From assembly GCF_047496725.1 (NCBI RefSeq), contig NC_132979.1:12069001-12133000 (forward strand): a stretch of 64,000 nucleotides of DNA, given 5' to 3'. Every line of letters begins with the position of its first letter. The stretch's first letter is position 1. The notes under the pieces are model-generated. The model saw only the letters and a list, made by a program, of their open reading frames with translations, made no database searches and had not been told where the DNA came from. The position numbers and the translations under genes are program-made. Shown here piece after piece: positions 44,432-56,346 of the stretch. This DNA comes from Anoplolepis gracilipes (lineage: Eukaryota; Arthropoda; Insecta; Hymenoptera; Formicidae).

Positions 44432-44884
44432 TCTATCCTTCACTTGACAACATCCAACAAATCTTTTATTAATAACGCATACATATGTATATACATATGT
44501 ATTTACTAAAAAAATAAAAATAGCTAGACGTATAATTTTTTAATGGTAGATATAGTAACTTTTTAAAATAATTAATAAATTAAAATATATAATTTTCAGA
44601 ATATAAGAAATTAGTTATAGGAAAAGTGAATAAAGTCCTATACAAACTTAAGGACGTTCATCGCTTATAATAGTAGCCAAAAGTTTTGCGAGCGTTTTGC
44701 TTTTTTTCTGTATGGCGCGATCCTCTCTTAACGCTAGAACGTTTAACATAGATTATACGCTCTAACACAAGTAACGCAGCTCTGCGTCTTATATGTATAC
44801 TACACACACACTAGTATTTGGGAGAAGCGAAGATCCGGCAACGCTGCTTTTGTGTTGACAGTAAGAGAGTGCGCATAATCAATC

Positions 44885-46780
44885 ATGTTTAACCAATTTC
44901 GCAGACCAAATGGCAGATTTGCCAAAAAAAAAGTTGTAGCCAAAGAAATAAAATGTATTATAGCTATGACAAAAGCAAAACAAAAATGTACAAAAAAACA
45001 CGATTGAAAATAGTATTTGTAAAGGGTTACGTATCGTCGATTTATTAAAATTAGCAAAAAATCTGAAGTGTTGCAGCTGCGAGAAGGTTCTCAGTTTAGA
45101 AAATATAGTAGCTGAGAAACGTTGAGGCCTTCATTCTATTTTAAATATTATTTGTAAAAAATGTAATATAAAAAATATAGTTCATACAGGCAAAATTCAA
45201 AAGTTTAATGGTCAAAGTTATGCAGAAAGCAATTTAACATTAGCACTAGGTAAATTTCATACGTAAATATTTTAATAAATATTCCATTTTCATAAAAATA
45301 TAAATATCTTTTTTCTCAAATGTCAATTTTTTTCTGCCTTTATAGTTTCTTACATGCTTTTATTACAGGCTACATATATAGTAGTATTGGTTTACAAAAA
45401 ATATTTGCCTGCATGAATATTCCTAATATATCAACTCATATGTATAAACGATACGAACAAGTAGTAAATCCACTTGTGGAGCAAGCTGCAAAAGATAGTT
45501 GCAAACAAAGTGCTCAAGAAGAAAGACATCAAGTGTTAGAGAATATAGAAAAGATATTTCAACAATTGTAAGCACTTATATCAATATACAGTCGACGTGA
45601 TTTTGATTCGTTAAACTTATATTAAAAGCATATTAATTTACATCCTTTATAATTAAATCCTGTATTATTTTGCCTTTTATTCTTTCTTGCTTTGTAGACC
45701 CTCTGATGTTATAGAAGATATTTTTCCTCACCTAAACAGACTTCGGTCTTGTCATGATCCTGTCCCATCACATTCACAACACATTTATAAAAATTCTTTG
45801 AATCCAACGTTTGATGTCGCGTTAGGAAATATTGTTAACATTATTATATCCTATGATATGGGTTGGAACAAACGCGGTCATGGGAAAAGCTATGACAGCT
45901 TGAACGGTTATGCCACCATTATTGGATTTCTATCTAACAAGATCTTAGACTTTACTACCCGTAATCGCAAATGCGATGCAGGTTACAATAAGGACAATCA
46001 TGATTACCGCCTCAACTTCCAAGGTAGTGCGAAAGTTATGGAGGCTGACACCTGCGTAGAATTGGTAAAAAAAAGCAAAATTTTGAAAGAAACAGGTTTA
46101 AATATTAAAGTTATAATAAGAGATGAAGATAGCTCGGCGATAGCGGCAGTGCGTAAAGAAAGCGGTGTATTTATTCATAAATTAACGGATAAAAATCATT
46201 TAGTTAAACATTTAACTAATGAATTATATGAACTCGACAAAAAGTTTAAAGAATTAAATAAAAAAGGCATGATAAATCATATTATGTTAAATATAAATGC
46301 TTTACATATGCAATTGCACAAAATAAAGGGCAGAGCACGCAATTGGCAAATATATTACGTAATATACCAGAGCATTTATACGGGCAACACGAAAATTGTG
46401 CAGAGTGGTGCCATTGAGAAGAAGATTCATCAAAACAAACCATTAAAATTATAGATAAAGCATTATATAATGAATTAAAAGCAGTATTTCTTAAATATGC
46501 AAATAACTCGCAAAAATTTTCGGTAGCAGCATCTAGCCAAGGTAATGAAAGTGTTAATAATATCATTGCTCATAAAGCACCAAAAAATATTTGCCTTAGT
46601 AAAAGTGCTGCTTGCGATTTTCGTGTGGCTAGTGCTGTATGCGCAAAAAATGACGGTGAGCCTAGTATAATCAATATAAGAAAAAAATTAAATATTTTGT
46701 CTGGTTTTCATAATAATATGCCAATGGAGTCGAGAAAAAACGAGATCTTAGAAAACGTCTCGAATCTAGTAAAATAAAAT
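44885..46780 (+). pseudogene. Mutator-like transposase, N-terminal and catalytic part
   Basis: ATG 44885 opens MFNQFRRPNGRFAKKK. Exons inferred: 44885-45251, 45369-45567 and from 45698. The catalytic block contains ISYDMGWNKRGHGKSYDS, LNGYATIIGFLS, RLNFQGSAKVMEAD and KVIIRDEDSSAIAAVRK; the Asp residues of DMGW and RDEDS and a later Glu are likely catalytic. I recognise this as the Mutator-like transposase domain family found across insects. Damage includes stops in exon 1 (near 45005 and 45124), a frameshift near 46335 and TGA near 46410. The frame then leads, after another shift near 46735 and a TAA, into the exonuclease part, suggesting one original gene. Confidence 0.75.
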
Positions 46781-47778
46781 AATTACGACGACTCCAATTA
46801 AAAATAAATAGAGAAGCATTGCGTAAAAATAAAGAGAAGGTGGAAGGAATACAGTATCTTTCAAACTGTGGAATCAATGAAGCCATTCAATCTTATAAAA
46901 AAAACGAATCTATCAACGTTCTGCTGGATAAGTGCATAATAGTATATTTTGACTTAGAGACTGCAGGTCTCAGTAAAACAGCAGATATTTTGCAAATCAC
47001 TGCAATATCGGGAAAAACCGTTTTTAATGTTTACATTAATTCTTCGCAACAGATACCTGCTAGTGTTACTAAAATAACAGGCTTGCATATCTTAGAAGGT
47101 AAATTGTATTTGCACAATAAGCAGCTGAATACATGCATCCAGAAAGCAGCATTACTAGCTTTTCATCAATTTTTAACCAATTTAGGGACACATTATCTTT
47201 TAGTTGCACATCTTTTGATAGACCACGACTTCTTACATTAATTTTAAAACACGATATGATTGATCAATTTCACATTATAGCTGGCTTTACCGATACCTTG
47301 ACCGTTTTTAAAAAAATCTTACCCGATCGAAAAGGTCCAGGCATGTTCAAGCTAACAACATTATATAATAATTTTATAAAAAATGAAAGTGAGGGAGATA
47401 ACTTATTGTCTTTTCATGATGCTGAATTTGATGTCACAGTACTACAAAAACTTGCACTTTATTTTAAAATTGAAAACCAGCTTTTTTTTAAATTTAAAAA
47501 CGCTTCAAAAAAGCTTAATAGAGTTAAATGATAATTATAAAATTAATGTCGGTCTACATGAATTACAGGTTTTTAAAAATATAGTTTCAAGGGATATTTT
47601 AAGAAAAATGGCTAAGATTGGAATCTCGAGCGATTCTCTAATAAATTTATATAAAAATGTAGGGAAATTGAAAATAGTTGAATTATCTTCTAATAAAATT
47701 GACGAAAAACCACGAGTCAGCAGAAACAAGACGGTTTTAGAAAAGATTATTAAACATTTAGTTTTAATAACTAAATAA
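46781..47778 (+). pseudogene. DEDDh 3'-5' exonuclease domain fused to the Mutator-like transposase
   Basis: Starting near 46781 the frame reads LRRLQLKINREALRKNKEK, then VYFDLETAGLS (catalytic Asp-Glu), SFDRPRLL (third Asp, in a shifted frame near 47200) and SFHDAEFDVTVL (His and Asp near 47416). This order is the DEDDh exonuclease signature of the proofreading/TREX type. Frames change near 47190 and 47480; the last part ends at TAA 47776. It follows the transposase directly on the same strand with no promoter between, so it was probably the C-terminal half of one protein. An end-trimming or repair role in transposition is inference. Confidence 0.7.
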
Positions 47779-48388
47779 TTAAATTTTTCTAGTTTTAATA
47801 ATTACTTACAATAAATTTGTTTTAGTATAAGTCTATAGAATTACAAGTTGCAAATTTTTAGTTAGTAATTTTGTTTATGTGCTTATTTTATTGTAAGAAG
47901 CTACATATAATCTTGATGTAATAACCCAGGTAGAAATTTGCCTCGATTTCCCAAGATTAAATACAGGGCCTAAGTAGAAAAATCCAGTTTGAAATATCCA
48001 TTTAGGTTCAGAATAGATTCTAGAAATTGACCTTGATTTTACCGAAAAAAAATAATCAGAATAATAGTTAGAAAAATCTACATAGGTCCTATATTGACAC
48101 TGCCAAATTATTCTCAAATTAGATATAAAGCTATGGGGCCTGGATTGAATAATTTAGCTTGAAATACCCTGATAGCCCCAAAATATAAACCATAATCCTT
48201 TCTCAAGATAAAATTAACCTACAAAATACATTAAATAAGTTGTCAGTTCACAGAATTGTATACATTTGTAACAATTTTGTCGTTTTTTTTTGTTTTATAT
48301 AATAAGTGGTCATATAATTTTGAGATACTTGAAATTAGTGACATCGAAAACATATGGACATCCTCACGATTAAAGAAACGAAAATACT

Positions 48389-50415
48389 ATGCAAGAAAAA
48401 AAAAAAAGAATGTTTTTAAATATCAATAGTGATGAGATTAATAATGACGTGCAAGACGATAAAAGTGAAAAAGAAAATTTCGAAGTCGGTAAAAATACAC
48501 TACACGAAGAAGTTGTTGAGACTGATGGAAGTACAAACAATGATATAATTGAAGCCGAAGAAAATAGTTCAAATGACAATGAAATTAATGAAACAACAGA
48601 TGAAGAAATTGGAGACAGTGAAAATGAACCCGAAGATGAGATGGTAAAATTACGCGATTGGATTGTTAAATGCCAAGTTCCACACGCACACGCAGATATG
48701 TTACGCGATATTTTAAGACCAAGATTAATGCCAAATTTGCCGAAATGTACGAAAGCATTCATTGGAACGACGTCAGCTAAATACAAAATCGAAAAAATGG
48801 ATGCCGATGATGGATCAGTAGGAGAATTTGTTTACTTGGGAATAAAAAAAAATCTGATAAATATCCTTAATATAAAATTACACATCAATAACAATGAAAT
48901 AATTAATTTACAAATTAATATTGACGAAGTACCACTTTTTAAATCAGCTGCGAAACAATTTTGGTCAATTTTATGTCGAGTCGATTACAATCCAATGATA
49001 TATAAACCGTTTCCAATTGTAATATACGCCGGCAATTTAAAACCTAAATTGTTGACGGATTTTTTACAAAAATTTATAACGGAGATCAACGAACTTCAAA
49101 CGAATGGTTTTGAAATTGACAATAAAAATTACAAAATTAAAATTAAATGTTTCATCTGTGACACACCTCCAAGGTTCTTTATAAAATCTACTGTAAATCA
49201 CACAGGATTTTATTCTTGCGAGCGATGTACTGCAATTGGTGTAAAAGTTAACAGTCATTTCAAGTATCGATTCTCCAGAACGAACTGATGAAACATTTCG
49301 AAGCTTTTTAGATCCAAATCATCACAAAAATTCGACACCTTTATTATTTATCAATCCACCAATAAATATGGTCCATTGTTTTGTTTTAGATTTTATACAT
49401 TTATGTTGCCTTGGTGTGATGAAAAAATTACTAGAATATTGGATAAGCAATACAAAATTTAAAATCAGTTCAGCGTACAAGTTGGAATTATCTCGAAGAT
49501 TGCAAATTATACGTTCATTTATACCAAACGATTTTCAAAAAAAGCTGAGAGACGTCGATACTTTGCACAAATGGAAAGCGACAGAGCTATTTCTATTATG
49601 TATTGGTCTAATTGTTTTAAAAGACCTTTTAAGAAAAACAGAATATAATCATTTTTTATTATTACACATGGCCTGCTGATTACTTTGCACTGAAAGTAAA
49701 GCAATAATGTCTGTAGAAAATGCAAAGAAATATCTTAGAGTTTTCTGCGCATCGTCTCAAGAAATTTATGGCGAAGAGTTTGCTGTCATCAACGTACACA
49801 ACTTAATTCATTTGGCTGATGATGTAAGAAACATTTGAGAACTATTTAGGAATGATTAAGAAAGCACTTCGCTCACCAAATCGTCCATTGGCTCAATTAT
49901 GTCGTCGACTTCATTAAAATAACTTAATGTAAAATACTCTGAAGCCTACAATACCAAGTATAGTTAGTATAAAATATCGTAAAAAATGTGAAACAATTTC
50001 ATAGATAACATATAAAGATGTATTATTAAAAACAAAATCACCAAATGATATGGTCCTGTTACGGGATGACACAACTGTTTTGAAAATAATAAAATTTGTT
50101 AGAATAGAACACAACGATAAAGTGAACATTGTAGGCAATGTGGTTCCATTGAAACGAAGCATTTATTCATATCCATCGAATTCAAGTGTAACAGACATGT
50201 GGGAAATTCAAACCGAAAATCAACAATTTGAAATAAGTGTACCAGTTAAACAAATTAAGTGTAAACTTATGCACTTAGTTCTTAACTTTGAATCACAATT
50301 ACAAAATTGCAGATTTAGGTTATTTACACCAAATGTAAATACTATTTCTCAGAAATGTAAATATGTATATATTAACATCGATAAAGAGATTATGGTAGGT
50401 TTACATATTAACTAA
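48389..50415 (+). pseudogene. CMC/CACTA-like transposase of the CCCAGG element
   Basis: ATG 48389. An acidic N-terminus (EENSSNDNEINETTDEE) precedes LRDWIVKCQVPHAHADML and NIDEVPLFKSAAKQFW, CDTPPRFFIK, FYSCERCTA, then in another frame LDFIHLCCLGVMKKLLEYW and WKATELF. Frameshift near 49270, TGA at 49677-49679, further stops near 49838 and 49917, and a C-terminal block at 50030-50415 (NDMVLLRDD, SYPSNSS). It is related to the 40433 gene by shared motifs in the same order. A broken copy. Confidence 0.75.
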
Positions 50416-51198
50416 ATAATGCATTTTATAATAAATAAAATAACATTTTATTACTAACTTTATGAATAATATTTAATTTTGTTTCAGTTTTTAATAATGA
50501 CTGAAGAAAAACAGCACAACAGAATTTTTTCGATTAAAGATTGCTTCCTTTTAGAACACAAGGGCGACACAAATACAATGTACTCACATCGTTCATTGTT
50601 AAATGTCGTTTGTATTTTCTAAGCAATCTAACAAATTTCGCGATCTCCTTATGCCGGTAATGTCGCGATTTTATTTTGTTCGTGAGCACGTATGAGCACG
50701 TGCTGTGCTATTATATTGGAAAGCATTGAGGAATTTAAGAAGATATATACGAAAGAAAAGTTTGCTGCAAGAAAACTAAGGTAAAAAAATTCTACATTAT
50801 ATTTTTGTTCGTCATTTTTTGTACAAATTATCAAAAAATTGGAAATATTTAATATGAGACAAATAAACCCGTTAATATCATGTTTCGGTAATTTGAGGTT
50901 ATAAATTCATCGAAATATTCCTTTGGTATAAACTTCACGACATTCATCTACATTTGTTTGAATCAATTTTTGAAAAAACACGATTTTTTCGCATTTACAA
51001 ATGAGAAAACTCTCTTATACTTATTGTTCCTGACATCTGTGTGATAAAGAGAGTTGCCTGAAACTAAAATATATATCTGTATAATTAAAAATATTTTACT
51101 TAAAAAAAAATTCTATTCAATTTTCGTGTACAATGATTTTAATATTGACATAAAGATTTAGAAAGCTTACAAAGATTTTTTTGTATTCAGATGAGTAG

Positions 51199-51728
51199 AT
51201 GAGTAGATCATCAAGCGATGGTTTTGACGCCTATTCGCACGGTGTCATTGAATTTGTCAAGCGAGGAAGACCTTCGTCAAGAACAATTAATATAATCTCA
51301 TTGAAGTGGCTCAGTTTTAATGAAATAAAGAAATGTATAGAAGCTAAATTCAAACCACCTCCGTACAACGAAGAATCTTTCAAAGAATTAGAAAACGTAG
51401 TCGAAAACAATGCTGATGCACCAGCAGAGTGGCCTTTGTATCGTGTGAGAGTTATTGCTCGAGGAAGTAAATATATATATGATATACTAATACTTTAATA
51501 TAAAAAGCAATAAAAATTATACTTTTTTTTAAATACATATATACTGGAATATAAAATTTATTTAATTAAAATCTTATTAATTTTTTATCATTATATATAA
51601 TTATATATCATTATATATATAATTAAATGAAAAAATTTAATATGTCATATATTTAATATTTAGCATATATAAATATATGCTAAATATTATTTTATCAGCT
51701 GTATAATGTATTTTTACATATGTTAAAA

Positions 51729-51789
<61 letters not shown>

Positions 51790-53570
51790 CAACAGGAAAT
51801 TACACTGAACACTTAAGAAATTAAGATTAGCAGAGAATCAACGTTACGCATTCACAACAGAAACTGATGTCGAACCAGAAGAAAAAGCTACTGCATTTGA
51901 AAGAGAATTTAAAAAGAAAACTCTACTTGCAAGTGTCTCAGAAATAAAATCATTGATGAATGTTAAGTCTATTGAACCCAGCAAAGGTTTGTAAAGAGTA
52001 ACGTATGAAATGCAAAATATTGTTGTCCAATTTTACTTAATCAATTTTCTTATCGTTGTTTTTAACGCTGTTACAGTATATAAAAGTGCAAAAAAGCGTA
52101 ATATCACGTCCAGTTCTTTGATTCAGCCGAATCCAAAATACTATAAAAATAAGTCAAATGATGATGAAATGAATAATTTAGGCAAGTATTTTTTCATTCT
52201 AATAATGCTCGAAGATATCAATTAAAAGTTTCACAAAATAAAATTTTCATATTTTTAATGCGCATAATATTTTTGTTTGTAGACGATGAAGAGAATTAGA
52301 ATGACCAATAACCAAAAATGATGCACCGATCAAATAAATCAGGTAAATTTTTTATAGAGATAATAATAATCATTTCCATAATTTAAAGAAAAAATGTTAT
52401 TTACAAACAGAATGTGTATGACGTCTTTTAAAAATGATACAAATAATCAATACTTTCCTTAAAAAAATATTTAATAAAAAATTCCATTGGCAATTTTAGA
52501 TGTGCCAAATGATGAACCATCTACATCGAATATTATCATCGATGTGATAGCTCCTGTGATAAATGAAAACTCTATAAATCAAATGGACGACTCAAATATA
52601 TTTGCAGATTCAGAATTCATGGATATTTCATTTCTAAAAGATGATGGTAATTTTCCAAAAAATTAAAATATTGCAAATGTACAAGTGTACAAATACGATA
52701 ATCGTTTTATGATAATAATCGTTGTACGATAATATTTACGATAATTAATTGTTATAATTAATCATTTTCTGTAAATCTATATCTTTACAGATGAAATACT
52801 GAAAACACAAAACCCAAAACAAAAAGACAAAAAAACTAAGATTTCATCCGAACATATTGAAGTAATGAAGGCCATCGAAGAAATAAACTCGACGCTAAAA
52901 CAAGTTTTAAGAAATCAAAATAAATTCATAAATTTGTGGTAAGCGTCAGGTATTTTGAAAAGTATCCCTCAAGCCTTTCATGAAAAGTATGAATTAAATA
53001 TACCTTTTAAAACAACAGAAGAATTTATAAAATTCAATGAATTACTGCAAAGTAATAATGATTGCCAGCGTGATTTTGTAAGTATTGTGTAATATTTTGT
53101 AAATATATTATTAATTAAATAGTTCTATTTTTATTGTTAATATGTATTAATATATCATTTACATTATATCAGGTTCGGTCGTTATACATCTTGATTGATC
53201 GACGTAGAAATCATATTAAAACAATTACGAACGATATTAAAAAAATACATGGCCCGAGATGTCGCTTTAAGATATACAGCACAAAAACAATGCAATGATA
53301 AATTAGTACTCAAGGAATTGCCTTTTTGTAAATCAATAATAGGTATTCTAGCAAATCAATAATAAAATATTTCAATATATTTGTTATTAGTATATATATA
53401 AATATTTTTAAACATTTTTAGAATTAGCAGTGCACAAACTCGTTAATGAAAATAATCAGCCATTAACGGAAAAGGAAATTCTCAATGGTATTGGTTATTG
53501 CTTAACAAACGCAAAGGACTGGTATGGACATCGCGCAAAGAGAAACAAAGTACAAAATAACCCAGAGTAA
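51199..53570 (+). pseudogene. Multi-exon DUF4806-like accessory gene
   Basis: First exon 51199-51466 (GVIEFVKRGRPSSRTINI, APAEWPLYRVRVIARG) ends at a GTAAAT donor. Later exons start at about 51796, 52078, 52500, 52791, 53171 and 53422. The last ones contain EEINSTLKQVLRNQNKF, FKTTEEFIKFNELL and GIGYCLTNAKDWYGHRAK, the features of the DUF4806 family that accompanies these transposases in insects. Stops and frame changes near 51825, 52290 and 52940 break it. Function of the family is unknown to me; its repeated pairing with the transposase argues for a role in transposition. Confidence 0.6.
51732..51785. repeat. (TA)n microsatellite inside an intron
   Basis: An array of about 26 TA units immediately before the inferred second acceptor (ATATCAACAG) of the accessory gene. 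Confidence 0.9.
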
Positions 53571-55062
53571 AATTTGTAGGCTATATATTTCTTTATATAC
53601 TATATTATAATAAGTTTCTTTATATATGTCAAATGTTTTGATATAATTGTTTTGTTATTTGCTTACAATTAAATAAGTATATTTTTGTTTTATAACATTA
53701 TAAATTTTATTACATGTGTGCAAATAAAGCATTTAAACTACATTTATAAAACGAGTAAAATTATTATTAAAATATTTTTCAAAAATCCTTGAAATAAAAT
53801 ATTGACTCAAGTAGGATTCCAGGAAATATTTTAGAGAAAAATTTTGGATTTAAACCTGGATCAAGATGGATTATGAAAATAATTATGGTGTAAATAAAAA
53901 AAAATATCTAAGCCCCAGCTAAAATCTAGAGTATGTTTTTGAACAAATTCCGGGCGAAAACTTGAGCCGCTCTAGATTCAGCAATAGGGCCTGTTTGGTT
54001 TAGGCGTCCCAAACTTCACACAGATCCTAGCTAGATTTTCCATCTAGACCCTATAAATAAATATATGAAGCCCTGCTTGTTCCTAGATAAAATTTCTACC
54101 TGGGAATTTTTATAATTTTATAATTTATTAATTATTTTATAATTATATGATGCAAACATTTTGCGAATAAGTCAATTTCATGTGATAATATTTCATGTGA
54201 TATTAACATTGTATATTTATTATAAGTATAAAGAATAATGTTTAAATATAATTGTCTTCTTAAATTTGTTTCCTCATTTTTATTTTATGTATATCAGTCA
54301 TAAATAGAAAATATTTATTGATATTTTAAAGTAATGAACATGTTTTAAGATTAATAATTACGAATTATTTCTTGTCAGTTTTTTCTTAAAATAATTTTTA
54401 AAAAGCATTATAATTAAAAAACAATTATGAAAATACAAAAATATAAATTTTTAAAAATCTATATAACACTTTTGTTAATAAATTTTAATATTCTTAATAA
54501 TTTCTAAGAGATTTTGTAAAGTATTATGAAAATTTTATGATTCAAAATTATAAGCATACAATAAACAGAAAAAATCACGTCCAACATTAATATATATCGC
54601 ACGCACTAACAGACTTTTCTCTTCCCTCCGCCAATCTTGTTTCCGCTGCGTTACAGTGTTGCCACTTCTCAATGGTGACTCTTTTTACATGACGACACGC
54701 TTCGAAATATCGCCAACGTGCAACTTCGGATTACAATTACACATAAACGGTACGGCTACGTATCCCTATCTGGTAATATGTTATTTCTAATATCATCATA
54801 TATTAGTTTTTTAGCAAAATACATAAACAATTATTGCCGCTATCAATTAAATTATCCCCCTAGAACATGCTTTGCCTCTACTTTACGTGTTAAAATTCGT
54901 AACTTTGACATTGAATATCTCAGCTTTGGTACCGGTACGCTTATTACAATTGAGGAAGTGTATAGATAATACTATTAATAATATGTGGTTTAAATTTCAA
55001 GCAAACATATAGAAAATTGATTAACCGGTGAACGTCCTTAATACAATCAAAAACATACTCAA

Positions 55063-55358
55063 TAACATGTATTCCTGACGTAATTCTAAGACATTTTCTT
55101 CTTTACCAAAATTTTATTTAAAGCATAATTTTATGTTATAAGATAAAATAGTTAGTGACTCATGCAGTGGTAATCACCCGTCGGACGGTCAGCTGCGCCC
55201 GTGCTCGCAGCGCGCCGCGCCGCTCCTGCTTGCCTTCTTTACTCGACGCGTGATTAGTAGCTACGCTTCAAATCAAATTTTGGTAAAGAAAAAATTGTCT
55301 TAGAATTCACTCAGGAATATTTCATCATTTTAAGGTTATTTTGAATCATCCTGTATAT
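55063..55358 (-). mobile_element. Fragment of the 20393-type foldback element
   Basis: From TATTCCTGACGTAATTCTAA to ATCCTGTATA this matches one arm of the 20393-21329 element, including AAATAGTTAG(T/C)GACTCATGC and the GC-rich CGCGCCGCGCCGCTCC block. It has a short internal deletion near 55258, so it is a truncated, older copy. Confidence 0.8.
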
Positions 55359-55514
55359 CTTTTCTACTTAAATGACATATACTGTCTCATTACTTTATAA
55401 AAATAAAGAATTTAAGGGGATCCAACACTGAATCTCCGACGAGATAGCGCCTTCATCTAATTGTAAGAGGAACTAAAATTGCCGATAATACTACAATTTT
55501 CGTATTATGTCATC

Positions 55515-55790
55515 TTGCTATTGAAAAGAAAATTTTTTATTGCACAATTTATCGATTTGAAAGTAATTAATGAGATTTTTATGATTAAAATGATACCAAA
55601 CACGACATAAATCAGATAATATTTAATTAGAAAGATAATCGCAATTATGATTATTGATTAATTAAAAATCTTTATCTTTCTAATTAAAAATAATCCAATT
55701 TATGTCGTGTTTGGTGTCATTTTAATTACAAAAATCTCATTAATACATTAAAATTATTTTCAAACTGATATAATGCGAAATAAAAGTTTC
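55515..55790. repeat. Palindromic repeat related to the neighbouring foldback
   Basis: The arms ATCGATTTGAAAGTAATTAA...CCAAACACGACATAAAT and their mirror flank a centre near 55648. The same arm sequence forms the inner part of 55849-56346, so this is a partial copy. Confidence 0.75.
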
Positions 55791-55848
55791 AATTTTTATT
55801 TTATAAAATGTTTATATTATGATAAAATAAGAAATCCGCGAGTTGTCC

Positions 55849-56346
55849 AAACTGATAGAGAACGAGTAAGGAGTAAGCGAGATAAACGACATCAAAGCGT
55901 TCCGAAGACTCGTTTGCGAGGATTCCTTCATCCATTGTTTTCATATCATATATCATCTCACTATAGAAAATAAAACTTTTTTATTTTGCATTTTATCGAT
56001 TTGAAAATAATTTTAATAGATTAATGAGATTTTTGTGTTTAAAATGACACCAAACACAACATAAATCAGATAATATTTAATTAAAAAAATTATCATAATT
56101 ATGATTATTGATTAGTTAAAAATCATCCGATTTATGTCATATTTGATGTCGTTTTAATCATAAAAATCTCATTAATCTATTAAAATTATTTTCAAACCGA
56201 TAAAATGCGAAATAAAAAAGTTTTATTTTCTATAGTGAGATGATATATAAACAATAAATAAAGAAATCCTCGCGAGCAAGACTTCGGACTCTTTCATGTT
56301 AGCTATCTCGCTTGCTCCTTATACGTTCTCGCTCTATGTTTGTTCG
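55849..56346. mobile_element. 498-bp foldback element
   Basis: The outer arms (AGAGAACGAGTAAGGAGTAA...CGAGGATTCCTTC and its mirror at 56260-56340) and inner arms shared with 55515-55790 form one long imperfect palindrome centred near 56097. No coding capacity. Confidence 0.8.

Larger units (their letters stand above)
47925..54104 (+). mobile_element. 6,180-bp transposon with CCCAGGTAGAAATTT ends, nested in the Mutator-like element
   Basis: CCCAGGTAGAAATTT at 47925 and AAATTTCTACCTGGG at 54090-54104 form perfect 15-bp ends, flanked by AA on both sides (a weak duplication). The subterminal regions (47925-48180 and 53806-54104) hold many repeated words such as CTAGA, CCTGGAT and GGGCCT in both orientations, as CACTA-type elements do. 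It carries a transposase (48389-50415) and a DUF4806-like gene (51199-53570) on the same strand. Confidence 0.8.
44649..55040 (+). mobile_element. Mutator-like element, split by a nested 6.2-kb transposon
   Basis: TAAGGACGTTCATCG at 44649 is matched by CGGTGAACGTCCTTA ending at 55040. The flanking 9-mers ATACAAACT and ATACAATCA agree at 7 of 9 places, the duplication length usual for Mutator-type transposons. Inside is a Mutator-like transposase gene (44885-47778) and, inserted after it, the CCCAGG element (47925-54104). Without that insertion the element would be about 4.2 kb. The terminal repeats are short and imperfect, so the boundaries are less certain than those of the Polinton. Confidence 0.6.
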
